A stretch of 64,000 nt of DNA from JASJAR01 sp039198225 (GCA_039198225.1 JBCCTQ010000014.1:34173-98172); one strand, 5' to 3'; shown: positions 1 through 8,043, counted from the first letter of the stretch. Notes: generated from the letters alone by a model not told the origin. Program-made: numbers and translations.

Positions 1-280
1 CGCGATGGGTGAGGTCGAGGCCGGAGATGCCAAGCTCTTCGTCAAGGCGTCGGACGGCACAGATCCCTGGCTCTTCTTCCCACTTTGGATGGGTGCAGCA
101 GGTATTCGCCCAGAGACCGGGCGTGTGGTATTTCCCCAAAGCCCTCTGCTGGAGAAGGAGCTTTTCGCCTGCCATCACAAAGACGCTCACCGCCTTATGG
201 CGGAGGCCACGTTGGTGGACGGCGAGTTTTTCGACCGGCTGGAGCACGCCGTCGACCCAAGCGGGAATCATTTGGCTCAT
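1..280 (-). CDS. idi: Isopentenyl-diphosphate delta-isomerase (type I), N-terminal part only
   Basis: Read on the minus strand from ATG at 280; the gene runs off the left edge, leaving 93 residues. It interconverts isopentenyl and dimethylallyl diphosphate in the cytosol, feeding geranylgeranyl/phytyl and carotenoid synthesis. Visible marks of the type I (Nudix-fold) enzyme are the motif LRHKAVSVFV near residues 26-35, KYHTPGLWANTCCTHP at 50-65 with the likely catalytic Cys at 62, and a Nudix-like RRLDEELGI at 77-85. Its ATG overlaps the bchP TGA (ATGA), so the two are probably translationally coupled. The order bchG, PucC-like gene, bchP, idi is that of purple-bacterial photosynthesis clusters. 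Confidence 0.9.
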   Translation of the reverse strand, partial: MSQMIPAWVDGVLQPVEKLAVHQRGLRHKAVSVFVMAGEKLLLQQRALGKYHTPGLWANTCCTHPKWEEEPGICAVRRLDEELGISGLDLTHR

Positions 281-1464
281 GCGAAGGTTTCTGGCACGAG
301 CCGGGTCAGATGGGCGATATTTTTCAGCCCGATTTTCAAATGCGCCAGGGGCCGAGCCTTCACGAGCTTTTTGTTCATATAGGCTTCAAACGTCAGGCGC
401 TGGACGTCCACGTCGTGGCAAAGTGAAACGAAACGCTCGCGGCGCTCATCGGACTTGTAATAGGCGTCCTGCATGGCCCGAAGCGCCCGGAAGACGTTTT
501 TATGCTCTTTCATGAAGAGTTTTCGGGCCAGGGCGAGGTCGGTTGTTCGCCCGGAAGCAAGGGCCGCCGCCGCCGCATGGGCCGCGTAGCGCCCGCCGAT
601 CATGGCGTAATAGATCCCTTCGCCCGAAGACGGAGCGACCACTCCCGCGGCATCGCCGGCAAGGACCACGTCCTCGCTGTTGTCCCATTTCTTTAGGGGC
701 TGGAGCGGGATGGGTGCGCCTTCGCGGCGGATCGTTTCGCAATTCTCAAGCCCGGAGGCGACGCGGAGTTCCGCCGTGGCCTTTTTCAGATCGATCTCGG
801 AGTTTGCCGTGCCCATGCCCACGCTGGCGCTGTCGCCGTGGGGGAAGACCCAGCCGTAAAAATCCGGGCTGATTGTGCCGTCATAGATCACGTCGCAGCG
901 CTCGGGGTCGTATTGGCCGATCTTGCCCGGGGCTTTGATGATCTCGTGATAGGCGATCACGTAGGGCGGCCGCTCGCCGTCTCGCATCTCAGAGCGCGCG
1001 ACGCCGGATTTCGCCCCATCGGCCCCGATGACGATCTTCGCCGTCAGCCGCATTTGGTTGCCCGAGACCTTGTCGCGGTAGACCACATGGGTGCCGTCCC
1101 CGTCGCGTTCGATCCGCTGGAATGTGCCTGTGTTGCGATGGGCCCCTGCCTTGGTGGCCCGGCAGCGCAGAAACTCGTCGAAGTGCTCGCGGTCGACCAT
1201 GCCAACAAAGCCGTTCTCGATGGGAATATCCACCGAACGCTGGCTGGGCGAGATCATCCGCGCGGTGGAGATCCGCGCGACGAGTTGGTCATCGGGGATG
1301 TCAAAATCCCAGATTAGGCGGGGTGGGATCGCGCCGCCGCAAGGTTTGATCCGCCCGCCCCGGTCGAGAAAGGCGACCTTTTGGCCGGAGAGGGCCAGGT
1401 CATGGGCGGCGGTGGCGCCGGCCGGTCCGCCACCCACCACCACAACATCGTAAGTTAAATCCAT
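277..1464 (-). CDS. bchP: Geranylgeranyl diphosphate / geranylgeranyl-bacteriochlorophyll reductase BchP
   Basis: A 395-residue flavoprotein reductase that saturates the geranylgeranyl tail to phytyl in bacteriochlorophyll. The N-terminus carries the FAD dinucleotide motif VVVVGGGPAGATAA, followed by DRGGRIKPCGGAIPPRLI, typical of ChlP/BchP, and a second FAD motif VVLAGDAAGVVAPSSGEGI. Three consecutive ATGs at 1470, 1467 and 1464 overlap the stop of the upstream PucC-like gene; I chose 1464 because GGGAG then sits about 7 nt upstream, but 1470 is possible. The longer reading frame upstream is out-of-frame coding of the neighbour. Length fits the family (about 390-395). Part of the bchG-pucC-like-bchP-idi operon. 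Confidence 0.93.
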   Translation of the reverse strand: MDLTYDVVVVGGGPAGATAAHDLALSGQKVAFLDRGGRIKPCGGAIPPRLIWDFDIPDDQLVARISTARMISPSQRSVDIPIENGFVGMVDREHFDEFLRCRATKAGAHRNTGTFQRIERDGDGTHVVYRDKVSGNQMRLTAKIVIGADGAKSGVARSEMRDGERPPYVIAYHEIIKAPGKIGQYDPERCDVIYDGTISPDFYGWVFPHGDSASVGMGTANSEIDLKKATAELRVASGLENCETIRREGAPIPLQPLKKWDNSEDVVLAGDAAGVVAPSSGEGIYYAMIGGRYAAHAAAAALASGRTTDLALARKLFMKEHKNVFRALRAMQDAYYKSDERRERFVSLCHDVDVQRLTFEAYMNKKLVKARPLAHLKIGLKNIAHLTRLVPETFA

Positions 1465-1466
1465 CA

Positions 1467-2750
1467 TCATTCTCCCGGAACGAGCGAGCGGGGCAGAGGG
1501 GCGAGGCGCGCTTCCATGGTGCGGAGCGCCATCCAGGCGGCCGCGAGAAAGAGAAGCGCTTCGAAGAGGAAAACACCGCCGAAGGCTGAAGCAGTGTCGG
1601 TAACCTGGCGAAGGGCATCGGCGGCCGCGGCTCCGGTGAGCCCGCCAAAGCCCGCCGCAATCGCTTGCGCAGCACCCCAAAGACCCATCCGAGTGCCTTC
1701 ACGGCGCTCCCGTCCCTGGCCCGCAAAGGCCATCATCGAGCCGATGGCGGCGACCGCGAACATGCCGTTGAAAAAGCCCAAAAGGACGACAGCGGGCACG
1801 AGCGCTTCGGTGCCCATCTGGCCAATAAGCATGATTATGGTAAGGGCGGCGGCCGATCCGACGCAGCCCGCGACAACCCAAGTTCGCAGCGCGCCGAGCT
1901 TGAACCCAGTCGCTGCAATGCCGACAAGGACCATGCCGAGGAACACCCCGCCGTTTTGGGCGCCCGCAAGTGAGGTCGACTGACCCGGCGTGAAGCCGAA
2001 AACGAGACCAGCATAGGGTTCAACGATCAGCTCCTGCATGAAATAGGCGGTCATCGAGAGGAACACGAAGATCGTGAAGTTCCGCGCGGTCCTTTCGCGC
2101 CAGATCTCGGCGAGCCCGTCGAAGAAGGGCACCGGGTCGGGGTCGGGTTTGCGCTCGATCCCCTGCTCAATGCCCCAAACCGCGAGGCTCGTCACCGCCA
2201 CCGCGCCGAAGGTCACAACGCCCACGATCGCCATCAGCCGGTCATGGCTGTAGGGCTCTAGAACTTGGCCTACGATCCCCGCGGTGAGCGCGATGCCAAA
2301 GATCATCATGAGCCAGGTGATCGTGGCCGCCGCCGCCCGCCGGTCGGGCGCTGTGGCTGTCGCCAAAAGCGCCAAAAGCGATGTGCCCCCGGCCCCGACG
2401 CCGAGGCCAATGAACCCGTAAGCCACCATGGAGATCGAGAGCCCTAAGGGGAAAGACGTCTCAAAGACAGGAAGTGCGGCCGCGGCGAGGAATGCTCCGG
2501 CGCCCAAAGCCACCATGCCTCCGATGATGTATTTCGTCCGGCTCCCGCCTTTGTCCGAGAGAAACCCCCAATTGGGCCGCGTCACCTGGATCGCGTAATG
2601 GAGCGCCACAAGGGCTCCGGGCAGCACCGCCGGCAAAGCCAGTTCGACCACCATCAGCCGGTTAAACGTCGAGGTCGTGAGGACAACGATCGACCCCAGC
2701 GCCATCTGCACGAGGCCCAACCGGACAATTGAAAGCCAGGACAGCGTCAT
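1467..2750 (-). CDS. PucC-family MFS membrane protein (orf428/bch2 type)
   Basis: 427 residues with about twelve hydrophobic segments, MFS-like. It belongs to the PucC/LhaA family, whose members are implicated in assembly of light-harvesting complexes or pigment delivery; the gene between bchG and bchP (orf428 of Rhodobacter capsulatus) has no firmly assigned biochemical role. Family marks are MTLSWLSIVRLGLVQ at the N-terminus and TRPNWGFLSDKGGSRTKYI near residues 52-70. Its ATG overlaps the bchG TGA (ATGA at 2747-2750) and its own stop overlaps the bchP start region, so the three are probably translationally coupled. The position between bchG and bchP is diagnostic. Confidence 0.88.
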   Translation of the reverse strand: MTLSWLSIVRLGLVQMALGSIVVLTTSTFNRLMVVELALPAVLPGALVALHYAIQVTRPNWGFLSDKGGSRTKYIIGGMVALGAGAFLAAAALPVFETSFPLGLSISMVAYGFIGLGVGAGGTSLLALLATATAPDRRAAAATITWLMMIFGIALTAGIVGQVLEPYSHDRLMAIVGVVTFGAVAVTSLAVWGIEQGIERKPDPDPVPFFDGLAEIWRERTARNFTIFVFLSMTAYFMQELIVEPYAGLVFGFTPGQSTSLAGAQNGGVFLGMVLVGIAATGFKLGALRTWVVAGCVGSAAALTIIMLIGQMGTEALVPAVVLLGFFNGMFAVAAIGSMMAFAGQGRERREGTRMGLWGAAQAIAAGFGGLTGAAAADALRQVTDTASAFGGVFLFEALLFLAAAWMALRTMEARLAPLPRSLVPGE

Positions 2751-3655
2751 GGAAAGCCTCCAAGGCTTCGGAGCGCGAAGGCGCTGACCATCATGCCCGC
2801 AACGTAGAGGGCAACACCGGTGCCGTTAAACCAGGGCGCCCGGCCTTTGGGGTCGCGAAAGAGGACCCGCATGGCGGCGACTTGAGCGAGAAGAAGAGCA
2901 GTAACGGCAAGGGCGTGCCAAGGGCGGCCCCAAATGAGCAGAAGGGTGATGACTAGGGTTTGCGGCAGCACCATCCCAATGGAGGCGATCCGTGCCGCAA
3001 TCTCCGGCCCAAGGACCACCGGGAGCGAGCGGATCCCCGTCGCCCGGTCGCCGTCGAGGGCTTTGAAATCATTAAGCGTCATGATCCCGTGGGCGCCGAG
3101 CCCGTAAAGAACAGCGATCACCACGATCTCAAATCGAGGCGCGCCCGCCGCAAGGATGGCCGCACCCGTGAACCACGGGAGGGTTTCATAGGAGAGGCCC
3201 ACGAGCCCCGGCCCCCACCAGCCCGAGCGTTTGAGCCGCACGGGCGGGGCCGAATAGGCCCATGCGGCCGCCACAGCGAGGCAGGTCGCGCCGAAACCCC
3301 AAGGGCCCAATTGCCAACCCACGGCGAGGGCGAGAACCGACATGAAAAGGGCCACCCAAAGCCCCCAGCGGCCGGGCACGCGGCCCGAAGGGATCGGCCG
3401 GTGGGGTTCGTTGATCGCGTCGACATGGCGGTCGCACCAATCATTGGCCGCTTGGCTCATCCCGCAAACCAGGGGCCCGGCAAGAAGGACACCCAAGGCC
3501 ACCAAGGCCCAATGGTCCGTCGGTGAGACACCGGAAGAGACGATCCCGCAGAGATAGGCCCACATGGGCGGGAACCAGGTGATTGGCTTCACCAGCTCGA
3601 GCAGGGCGGCCGGTTCGGGATAACGGCGGATCTGTAAACTGTAGCTGACAGTCAT
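2747..3655 (-). CDS. bchG: Bacteriochlorophyll synthase BchG (prenyltransferase)
   Basis: 302 residues. An integral-membrane UbiA-type prenyltransferase that esterifies bacteriochlorophyllide a with geranylgeranyl diphosphate, the last chromophore-assembly step before BchP. Seen: ELVKPITWFPPMWAYLCG near residue 20, the Asp-rich prenyl-diphosphate motif NDWCDRHVDAINEPHRPIPSG near 92-112, the second Asp motif LNDFKALDGDRATG, and about eight hydrophobic helices. First gene of the bchG-pucC-like-bchP-idi string. Its start codon lies between two PpsR-type boxes (3633-3650 and 3657-3674), and I see no good Shine-Dalgarno sequence before the ATG at 3655. In Rhodobacter capsulatus bchE and bchJ precede this gene; here ppsR does directly. 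Confidence 0.93.
   Translation of the reverse strand: MTVSYSLQIRRYPEPAALLELVKPITWFPPMWAYLCGIVSSGVSPTDHWALVALGVLLAGPLVCGMSQAANDWCDRHVDAINEPHRPIPSGRVPGRWGLWVALFMSVLALAVGWQLGPWGFGATCLAVAAAWAYSAPPVRLKRSGWWGPGLVGLSYETLPWFTGAAILAAGAPRFEIVVIAVLYGLGAHGIMTLNDFKALDGDRATGIRSLPVVLGPEIAARIASIGMVLPQTLVITLLLIWGRPWHALAVTALLLAQVAAMRVLFRDPKGRAPWFNGTGVALYVAGMMVSAFALRSLGGFP
3633..3650. promoter_or_regulatory. PpsR/CrtJ-type box inside the 5' end of bchG
   Basis: A perfect TGT-N12-ACA match (TGT at 3633-3635, ACA at 3648-3650). CrtJ/PpsR recognises this consensus and usually binds two neighbouring copies cooperatively. The box lies within codons 2-8 of bchG and is separated by 6 bp from the next box. Confidence 0.55.
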
Positions 3656-3656
3656 G

Positions 3657-3674
3657 TGTCAACTACACATCACA
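3657..3674. promoter_or_regulatory. PpsR/CrtJ-type box just upstream of bchG
   Basis: A second perfect TGT-N12-ACA match (TGT 3657-3659, ACA 3672-3674), directly before the bchG ATG. On the minus strand it contains TTGACA. With the preceding box it forms a tandem pair in the 69-bp gap between ppsR and bchG, so bchG transcription is probably repressed by PpsR under aerobic or bright-light conditions. Confidence 0.62.
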
Positions 3675-3724
3675 GCCACCCCCTTGGCAAGGATTCGATA
3701 GGACCCAAACGCCGTCGGCGGCGA

Positions 3725-5134
3725 TCAGTCGCGGCTCAAAAGCCCATATTTCCGGAGTTTGACGTAAAGGCTCTGGCGGGAAAGGCCGAGCATCTCGGCC
3801 GCCGCAACCCGATTGTTCCGGGTCAGCTCCACCGCCGTTTCGATGCACATCTTCTCGATCACATCGGTGGTCTCGGAGACGATGTCTTTGAGCGTTGCCG
3901 AGCCCACCAGCTCCATCACGCTTTTGACGCCTTCGTCGCGCCCGCCATGGGCCCCCGTCCGCACCGCATCGACCCGGCTCGAATCGCGGATGACGAAGGC
4001 AATGGCGGGATTGGCACGGCCGTTGAGATAGGTTGCCGAAAGCTCGACCGGAAGCTCGGCACCGAATTCCGATTGGAGTTTCGTGCTGTAGATCCGCATT
4101 TTGCCGCTCCTTGCGGCATTGTCGGTAAGGACCTTGAGGTCAATGGCGCCACGGGCGAGGTAATCGGCCAGCGAACGGCCTTTGATATTCGAAGGATGGG
4201 GCGCGTCGACAAGGGTGAGGAACGCCTCATTGGCCGACAAAAGCGTGCCCTGGCCATCCGTGAAGACAATGCCGTCGGCCGCGTCACGGTAAAAGTCCGC
4301 CAGATCGTCGGACACGCCATCGACCGGAGCCGGGGCGGTTTCCGCCGCTTCAATGCGCACAAGAAGCGTCCGCTCTCCGGCGGCCCGGAACAATGTAGGC
4401 GTCAGTGCCAGCGTCCGCCCGGTGCGACGGGACTTCAGCTCTAGGGGTTCGGTGACTTCAGCCACCGCCGCCGACAAAAGCGCGTCAAGGAGACCGTCGC
4501 GTTTTGAGCCTTCGAATTCTTGGGCGAATTCTAGGTCGGACAGTCCGTCGGCCGCCTCACCCAAAAGGGCTGCGGCTGCGCCGTTGGCGGCCAGGACCCG
4601 ACCGGACCCGCCAGCCACAAACACCACCGCATCGCGGGTGGCTTCCATGAGCACACGGAACCGCGTGTCATTCTCGCGGTGAGCTTCGTAGTCGCGCTCG
4701 AGCGCCATCTGCACGTCGACAAGCTGCTGCTGCATCTCGGCGATCGGGCGAAGGTCACGCCCCAGCATCAACAGCGCGCCGTCCGGGCCGATACGGTGGA
4801 GCGTGTAGCGCACCGGAAATTCCCAATGGGTGCTGTCGGCGTGATTAAGCTCGACCCCGCGGCCAAACTCGCCCTCCGCATTGATACGCCCCAAGAGCGC
4901 ATCGAGCTTCGGCACGCTTTCGACGGTAAGAAATTCCCGGATGTCGCGGCCTTCCCAATGGTTCAGCCGCTCAAAGCTCGGATGGGCCGGATTGATCAGA
5001 ACACTTAAAATCTGGCCGACATCGGAAATCACAATCGCAATGTCGGAGGCGGTGGCAATGATGTCACCGAGCACATCTGGGCCAATCAGCGGGATCGCCC
5101 CTGTGCTCCAGTATTTCATGCCTCGGCTGGTCAC
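3725..5134 (-). CDS. ppsR: PpsR/CrtJ transcriptional repressor of photosynthesis genes
   Basis: 469 residues from GTG at 5134, preceded by GGAGG with 7-nt spacing; the longer upstream extension lacks such a site and runs into aerR. PpsR represses bch, crt and puc promoters in response to oxygen and light and is antagonised by AerR/PpaA and AppA-type proteins. Seen: N-terminal domain starting MKYWSTGAIPLIGP, two PAS-like domains around residues 150-250 and 270-390, and a C-terminal Fis-type helix-turn-helix (NRVAAAEMLGLSRQSLYVKL). The only cysteine is Cys430 at the HTH, matching the redox-active Cys420/424 of CrtJ/PpsR; the second classical cysteine in the linker is missing. Downstream of aerR on the same strand with a 17-nt gap. 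Confidence 0.95.
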   Translation of the reverse strand: MTSRGMKYWSTGAIPLIGPDVLGDIIATASDIAIVISDVGQILSVLINPAHPSFERLNHWEGRDIREFLTVESVPKLDALLGRINAEGEFGRGVELNHADSTHWEFPVRYTLHRIGPDGALLMLGRDLRPIAEMQQQLVDVQMALERDYEAHRENDTRFRVLMEATRDAVVFVAGGSGRVLAANGAAAALLGEAADGLSDLEFAQEFEGSKRDGLLDALLSAAVAEVTEPLELKSRRTGRTLALTPTLFRAAGERTLLVRIEAAETAPAPVDGVSDDLADFYRDAADGIVFTDGQGTLLSANEAFLTLVDAPHPSNIKGRSLADYLARGAIDLKVLTDNAARSGKMRIYSTKLQSEFGAELPVELSATYLNGRANPAIAFVIRDSSRVDAVRTGAHGGRDEGVKSVMELVGSATLKDIVSETTDVIEKMCIETAVELTRNNRVAAAEMLGLSRQSLYVKLRKYGLLSRD

Positions 5135-5151
5135 AGCCGCACCTCCGCTGG

Positions 5152-5952
5152 CTATTCCGCCATTGCTTTCAGTCGTCCGCTTGGTTGCGTGTCGGTGGTC
5201 GTCAGCCCGCATAATTGCAGGGCCTCGTGGACATTGGTCGTAGCATAGTCAGCACCGGTGCGCTTTAAGACATCGTTTCCGCGCTCCACCACCGAACCAC
5301 CGACGATAATCGGCGTCTGGCTGGGAACCCCTCGCCGTATTTTTTCGACGAAATTCCCCAGGGAGACAAGTTTTTCGGAATGCGATGCCGAAATCATGAT
5401 CGCATCGAAGTCACATTCGGCAAGTATAGGGATGACGCTCGCTTCGTCTTTGCCGAGGATCAGGCGCACCGAGATGCCGAGCCGGCGCAGTTGATTGGTC
5501 AAAACCATGGCGCCAAGGGTATGCGTTTCGTCGCCGGTGACGATCACCGCCACCCTGCCGCCTTGGGTCCGACCGTCTTCGGGGTCGGGTCCGCCAAGGT
5601 CGCGCACCATGGCCTGGAGACGGGCCGAGCCGATTGTGACATCGGCGAAGCTCATATGGTCTTCACACCAAGCATCGCCGAGCCGCCGCGCGACTTCCGG
5701 TATGCAGGTTTCTGCGATCACGGTGTCAGCGATTCCCTCGGCCCGCATTTCGGCCAAGACCGCGATCCTGCGATGTGGATTGCGGTCGAGGACCGCTGCT
5801 TCGAGTTTTTCCGTCAGGGCTGCCATGATCCGTTCATCCCGGTTGGCCCGTTTCCTGGCCAATTCGGACAAGGCTTGGCTTGCCAGGGATGTGACTGCAC
5901 CGCTGTCCTGAGGCCGCCTGACTTGGGCGGAGCGCTTGAGATCGTCCATCAT
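5152..5952 (-). CDS. aerR: AerR/PpaA cobalamin-binding antirepressor
   Basis: 266 residues from ATG at 5952 (a second ATG follows directly). AerR/PpaA binds hydroxocobalamin and counteracts CrtJ/PpsR, tying pigment synthesis to light and B12. Seen: helical domain with LGDAWCEDHMSFADVTIG near residues 91-108, then a B12-binding Rossmann-type domain with GDETHTLGAM at 140-149; His144 fits the cobalamin-ligating histidine of the family. An in-frame GTG at 6003 would add 17 residues; in R. capsulatus long and short AerR isoforms have been described, so both starts may be used. Precedes ppsR as in other purple bacteria and is divergent from bchF across a region with two PpsR boxes. Confidence 0.92.
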   Translation of the reverse strand: MMDDLKRSAQVRRPQDSGAVTSLASQALSELARKRANRDERIMAALTEKLEAAVLDRNPHRRIAVLAEMRAEGIADTVIAETCIPEVARRLGDAWCEDHMSFADVTIGSARLQAMVRDLGGPDPEDGRTQGGRVAVIVTGDETHTLGAMVLTNQLRRLGISVRLILGKDEASVIPILAECDFDAIMISASHSEKLVSLGNFVEKIRRGVPSQTPIIVGGSVVERGNDVLKRTGADYATTNVHEALQLCGLTTTDTQPSGRLKAMAE

Positions 5953-6030
5953 CGGACCTGAGCTCCCGTTGGCAGATCGGGCTAGATCCGCCACATGCGT
6001 CACTATGCGCCCGAATTAGACAGTATGCAA

Positions 6031-6048
6031 TGTCAAACCGAGTTGACA
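6031..6048. promoter_or_regulatory. PpsR/CrtJ-type box, aerR-proximal
   Basis: A perfect TGT-N12-ACA match in the aerR/bchF divergent region (TGT 6031-6033, ACA 6046-6048). It contains TTGACA on both strands (6043-6048 forward, 6036-6031 reverse), so a bound repressor could block promoters in either direction. Confidence 0.65.
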
Positions 6049-6178
6049 TTCAGCAAATCCCCTGACCCGCCGATTTGCCCATGGCGCGCGGGAATTCCTT
6101 TAATTCTAGGGGCAATTCGGCCCTTTCCGGGATCCGACCCGGCGCAATCGGTCTGCAATGCTGACCTTACAGAAAGAG

Positions 6179-6196
6179 TGTAAGGTATTATTGACA
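6179..6196. promoter_or_regulatory. PpsR/CrtJ-type box overlapping the bchF promoter
   Basis: A perfect TGT-N12-ACA match (TGT 6179-6181, ACA 6194-6196). Its right half is the TTGACA -35 candidate of bchF. Its left half forms TTACA-N7-TGTAA with 6167-6171. The centre lies about 148 bp from the aerR-proximal box, compatible with the distant-site (looping) binding described for CrtJ. Confidence 0.68.
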
Positions 6197-6220
6197 CTCC
6201 GCTGACAGCGCGGCTAGTCT
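6191..6220 (+). promoter_or_regulatory. Predicted sigma70-type promoter of bchFNBH
   Basis: TTGACA at 6191-6196, an 18-bp spacer and TAGTCT at 6215-6220, ending 28 bp before the bchF ATG. The -35 element is inside a PpsR box, the arrangement expected for direct repression. The -10 match is moderate. Confidence 0.45.
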
Positions 6221-6248
6221 CAATCTTGTCCAAAGACCAGGGGAGGTC

Positions 6249-6752
6249 ATGTCCAATCGGCTCCAACGGGCAGGTCGGGGAACGCCTATTTACACCCCCG
6301 AAGAACGCGAGCGTCGGGACGCCACGGTTTGGACCCTTGTCCAAGGCGTTTTGGCGCCCCTCCAATTCGCGGTCTTTCTGGTCTCGCTCGCCCTTGTCCT
6401 ACGCTACCTTACAACCGGCGAAGGCTATGGGGCTGCTACCCTCTCCATCGTCGTCAAGACGCTGTTTTTATATGCAATTATGGTGACCGGCTCGATCTGG
6501 GAGAAGGTCGTTTTCGGCCGTTGGCTCTTTGCAGGGCCGTTCTTTTGGGAAGACGTGTTTTCCTTCGGAGTGATCGCGCTCCACACGCTTTACATGTGGG
6601 GGCTGATCACCGGTGCCATGGGGCCCGAGGCGCTCATTGCCACCGCGCTTGCCGCCTACGGGGCCTACATTATCAATGCTGGCCAATTCCTCTGGAAGCT
6701 GCGTCTCGCCCGGCTCGAAGGCGCCGCTCTCCAAGCCGAGGCCGTCCCATGA
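6249..6752 (+). CDS. bchF: 2-vinyl bacteriochlorophyllide hydratase BchF
   Basis: 167 residues, ATG preceded by GGGGAGG. BchF hydrates the C3 vinyl group of (bacterio)chlorophyllide a to hydroxyethyl, in the branch leading to bacteriochlorophyll a. Seen: N-terminal YTPEERERRDATVWTLVQG, three to four hydrophobic segments, and GSIWEKVVFGRWLF with FFWEDVFSFGVIALHT, which I associate with BchF. First gene of the bchF-N-B-H superoperon; its TGA overlaps the bchN ATG. Expression is probably under PpsR control through the boxes upstream. Confidence 0.93.
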   Translation: MSNRLQRAGRGTPIYTPEERERRDATVWTLVQGVLAPLQFAVFLVSLALVLRYLTTGEGYGAATLSIVVKTLFLYAIMVTGSIWEKVVFGRWLFAGPFFWEDVFSFGVIALHTLYMWGLITGAMGPEALIATALAAYGAYIINAGQFLWKLRLARLEGAALQAEAVP

Positions 6753-8035
6753 CCGTCCCGATGAAAGCCCCGAGCGGCCCTGGCTGTTTGGACGCGCCGG
6801 TCCTTAAAGAACGGGGCCAGCGCGAGGTTTTCTGCGGTCTGACCGGCATAGTTTGGCTCCACCGGAAAATGCAGGACGCCTTTTTCCTCGTCGTCGGATC
6901 ACGAACTTGTGCCCATCTTCTCCAAGCGGCGGCCGGGGTGATGATCTTTGCCGAACCCCGATTCGGTACAGCGATTCTCGAAGAGAAGGATCTCGCGGGC
7001 CTTGCCGACGCCAACGAAGAGCTCGACCGCGAGGTTGAGCGCCTGCTCGACCGCCGCCCCGATATTCGCCGGCTCTTTCTCGTGGGCTCCTGCCCTTCGG
7101 AAGTCATCAAGCTTGATCTTCAGCGCGCCGCCGAACGGCTGACCGAGGTCCACGGGCCCCATGTTATGGTCCAGAACTATTCCGGTTCGGGCATTGAGAC
7201 GACCTTCACCCAAGGCGAAGATGCCTGCCTCGCGACCATCGTCGACGCGGCTAAAGAAACCGAGGAAGAGCAATTCCTCCTGGTGGGGTCCCTTCCAGAC
7301 ATCGTCGAAGACCAGGCTCTCGGGCTTCTCGACGCGATCGGCGTCACACCGGTCCGGGCCCTCCCCTCCCGCCGGGCGGACGGCACGCCGAGGGTTGGGC
7401 CAAACACGAAATTCGCCTTGGCCCAACCGTTCCTCGGCGACACCCATGCCGCCCTCGAACGCCGGGGCGCCAGCCATATCGCCGCCCCCTTCCCCTTCGG
7501 CGAAGAAGGCACGACGCTTTGGCTCTATGCGGTGGCCGAGGCCTTCGGGATTTCCCGAGAGGTGGTTGACCGGGTCACCGAAGCGCCCAGGGCCAGGGCC
7601 CGGAAAGCGATTGCGGCCCGCGCGGAAGGTCTCGCCGGCAAGTCGATCTTCTTCTTCCCCGACAGCCAGCTCGAAATTCCTTTGGCGCGCTTTCTCACCC
7701 GGGAATGCGGCATGCAGGCCATCGAGATCAGCACTCCGTTCCTCCACCGGGGCCTCCACGGGCCGGATCTGGCGCTCATCGACCAAGGCCCCACCCTCTC
7801 AGAAGGCCAAGACGTCGACCTTCAGCTTGACCGCGCCCATGCCGCCCGGCCCGATCTGACGGTCTGCGGTCTCGGGCTCGCCAATCCTTTAGAAGCCCAA
7901 GGGCTCGCCACGAAATGGGCCATCGAGCTCGTTTTCACCCCGGTGCATTTTTACGAACAGGCCGGCGATCTCGCCGAGCTTTTCGCCCGCCCCCTCCGCC
8001 GCCGTGGGCTCCTCCGGCTGGAGGCCGCAGAATGA
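6749..8035 (+). CDS. bchN: Dark-operative protochlorophyllide reductase subunit N
   Basis: 428 residues; the start overlaps the bchF stop (ATGA). BchN and BchB form the NifDK-like catalytic heterotetramer that reduces ring D of protochlorophyllide independently of light, with electrons from BchL. The cluster-binding cysteines are present: Cys29 (REVFCGLTG), Cys54 (GSRTCAHLL) and Cys115 (VGSCPSEVIK), matching C26, C51 and C112 of R. capsulatus BchN. Length is normal. The electron donor gene bchL is not found downstream of bchH in this window. Confidence 0.96.
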   Translation: MTVPMKAPSGPGCLDAPVLKERGQREVFCGLTGIVWLHRKMQDAFFLVVGSRTCAHLLQAAAGVMIFAEPRFGTAILEEKDLAGLADANEELDREVERLLDRRPDIRRLFLVGSCPSEVIKLDLQRAAERLTEVHGPHVMVQNYSGSGIETTFTQGEDACLATIVDAAKETEEEQFLLVGSLPDIVEDQALGLLDAIGVTPVRALPSRRADGTPRVGPNTKFALAQPFLGDTHAALERRGASHIAAPFPFGEEGTTLWLYAVAEAFGISREVVDRVTEAPRARARKAIAARAEGLAGKSIFFFPDSQLEIPLARFLTRECGMQAIEISTPFLHRGLHGPDLALIDQGPTLSEGQDVDLQLDRAHAARPDLTVCGLGLANPLEAQGLATKWAIELVFTPVHFYEQAGDLAELFARPLRRRGLLRLEAAE

Positions 8036-8043
8036 CCGGCCCC

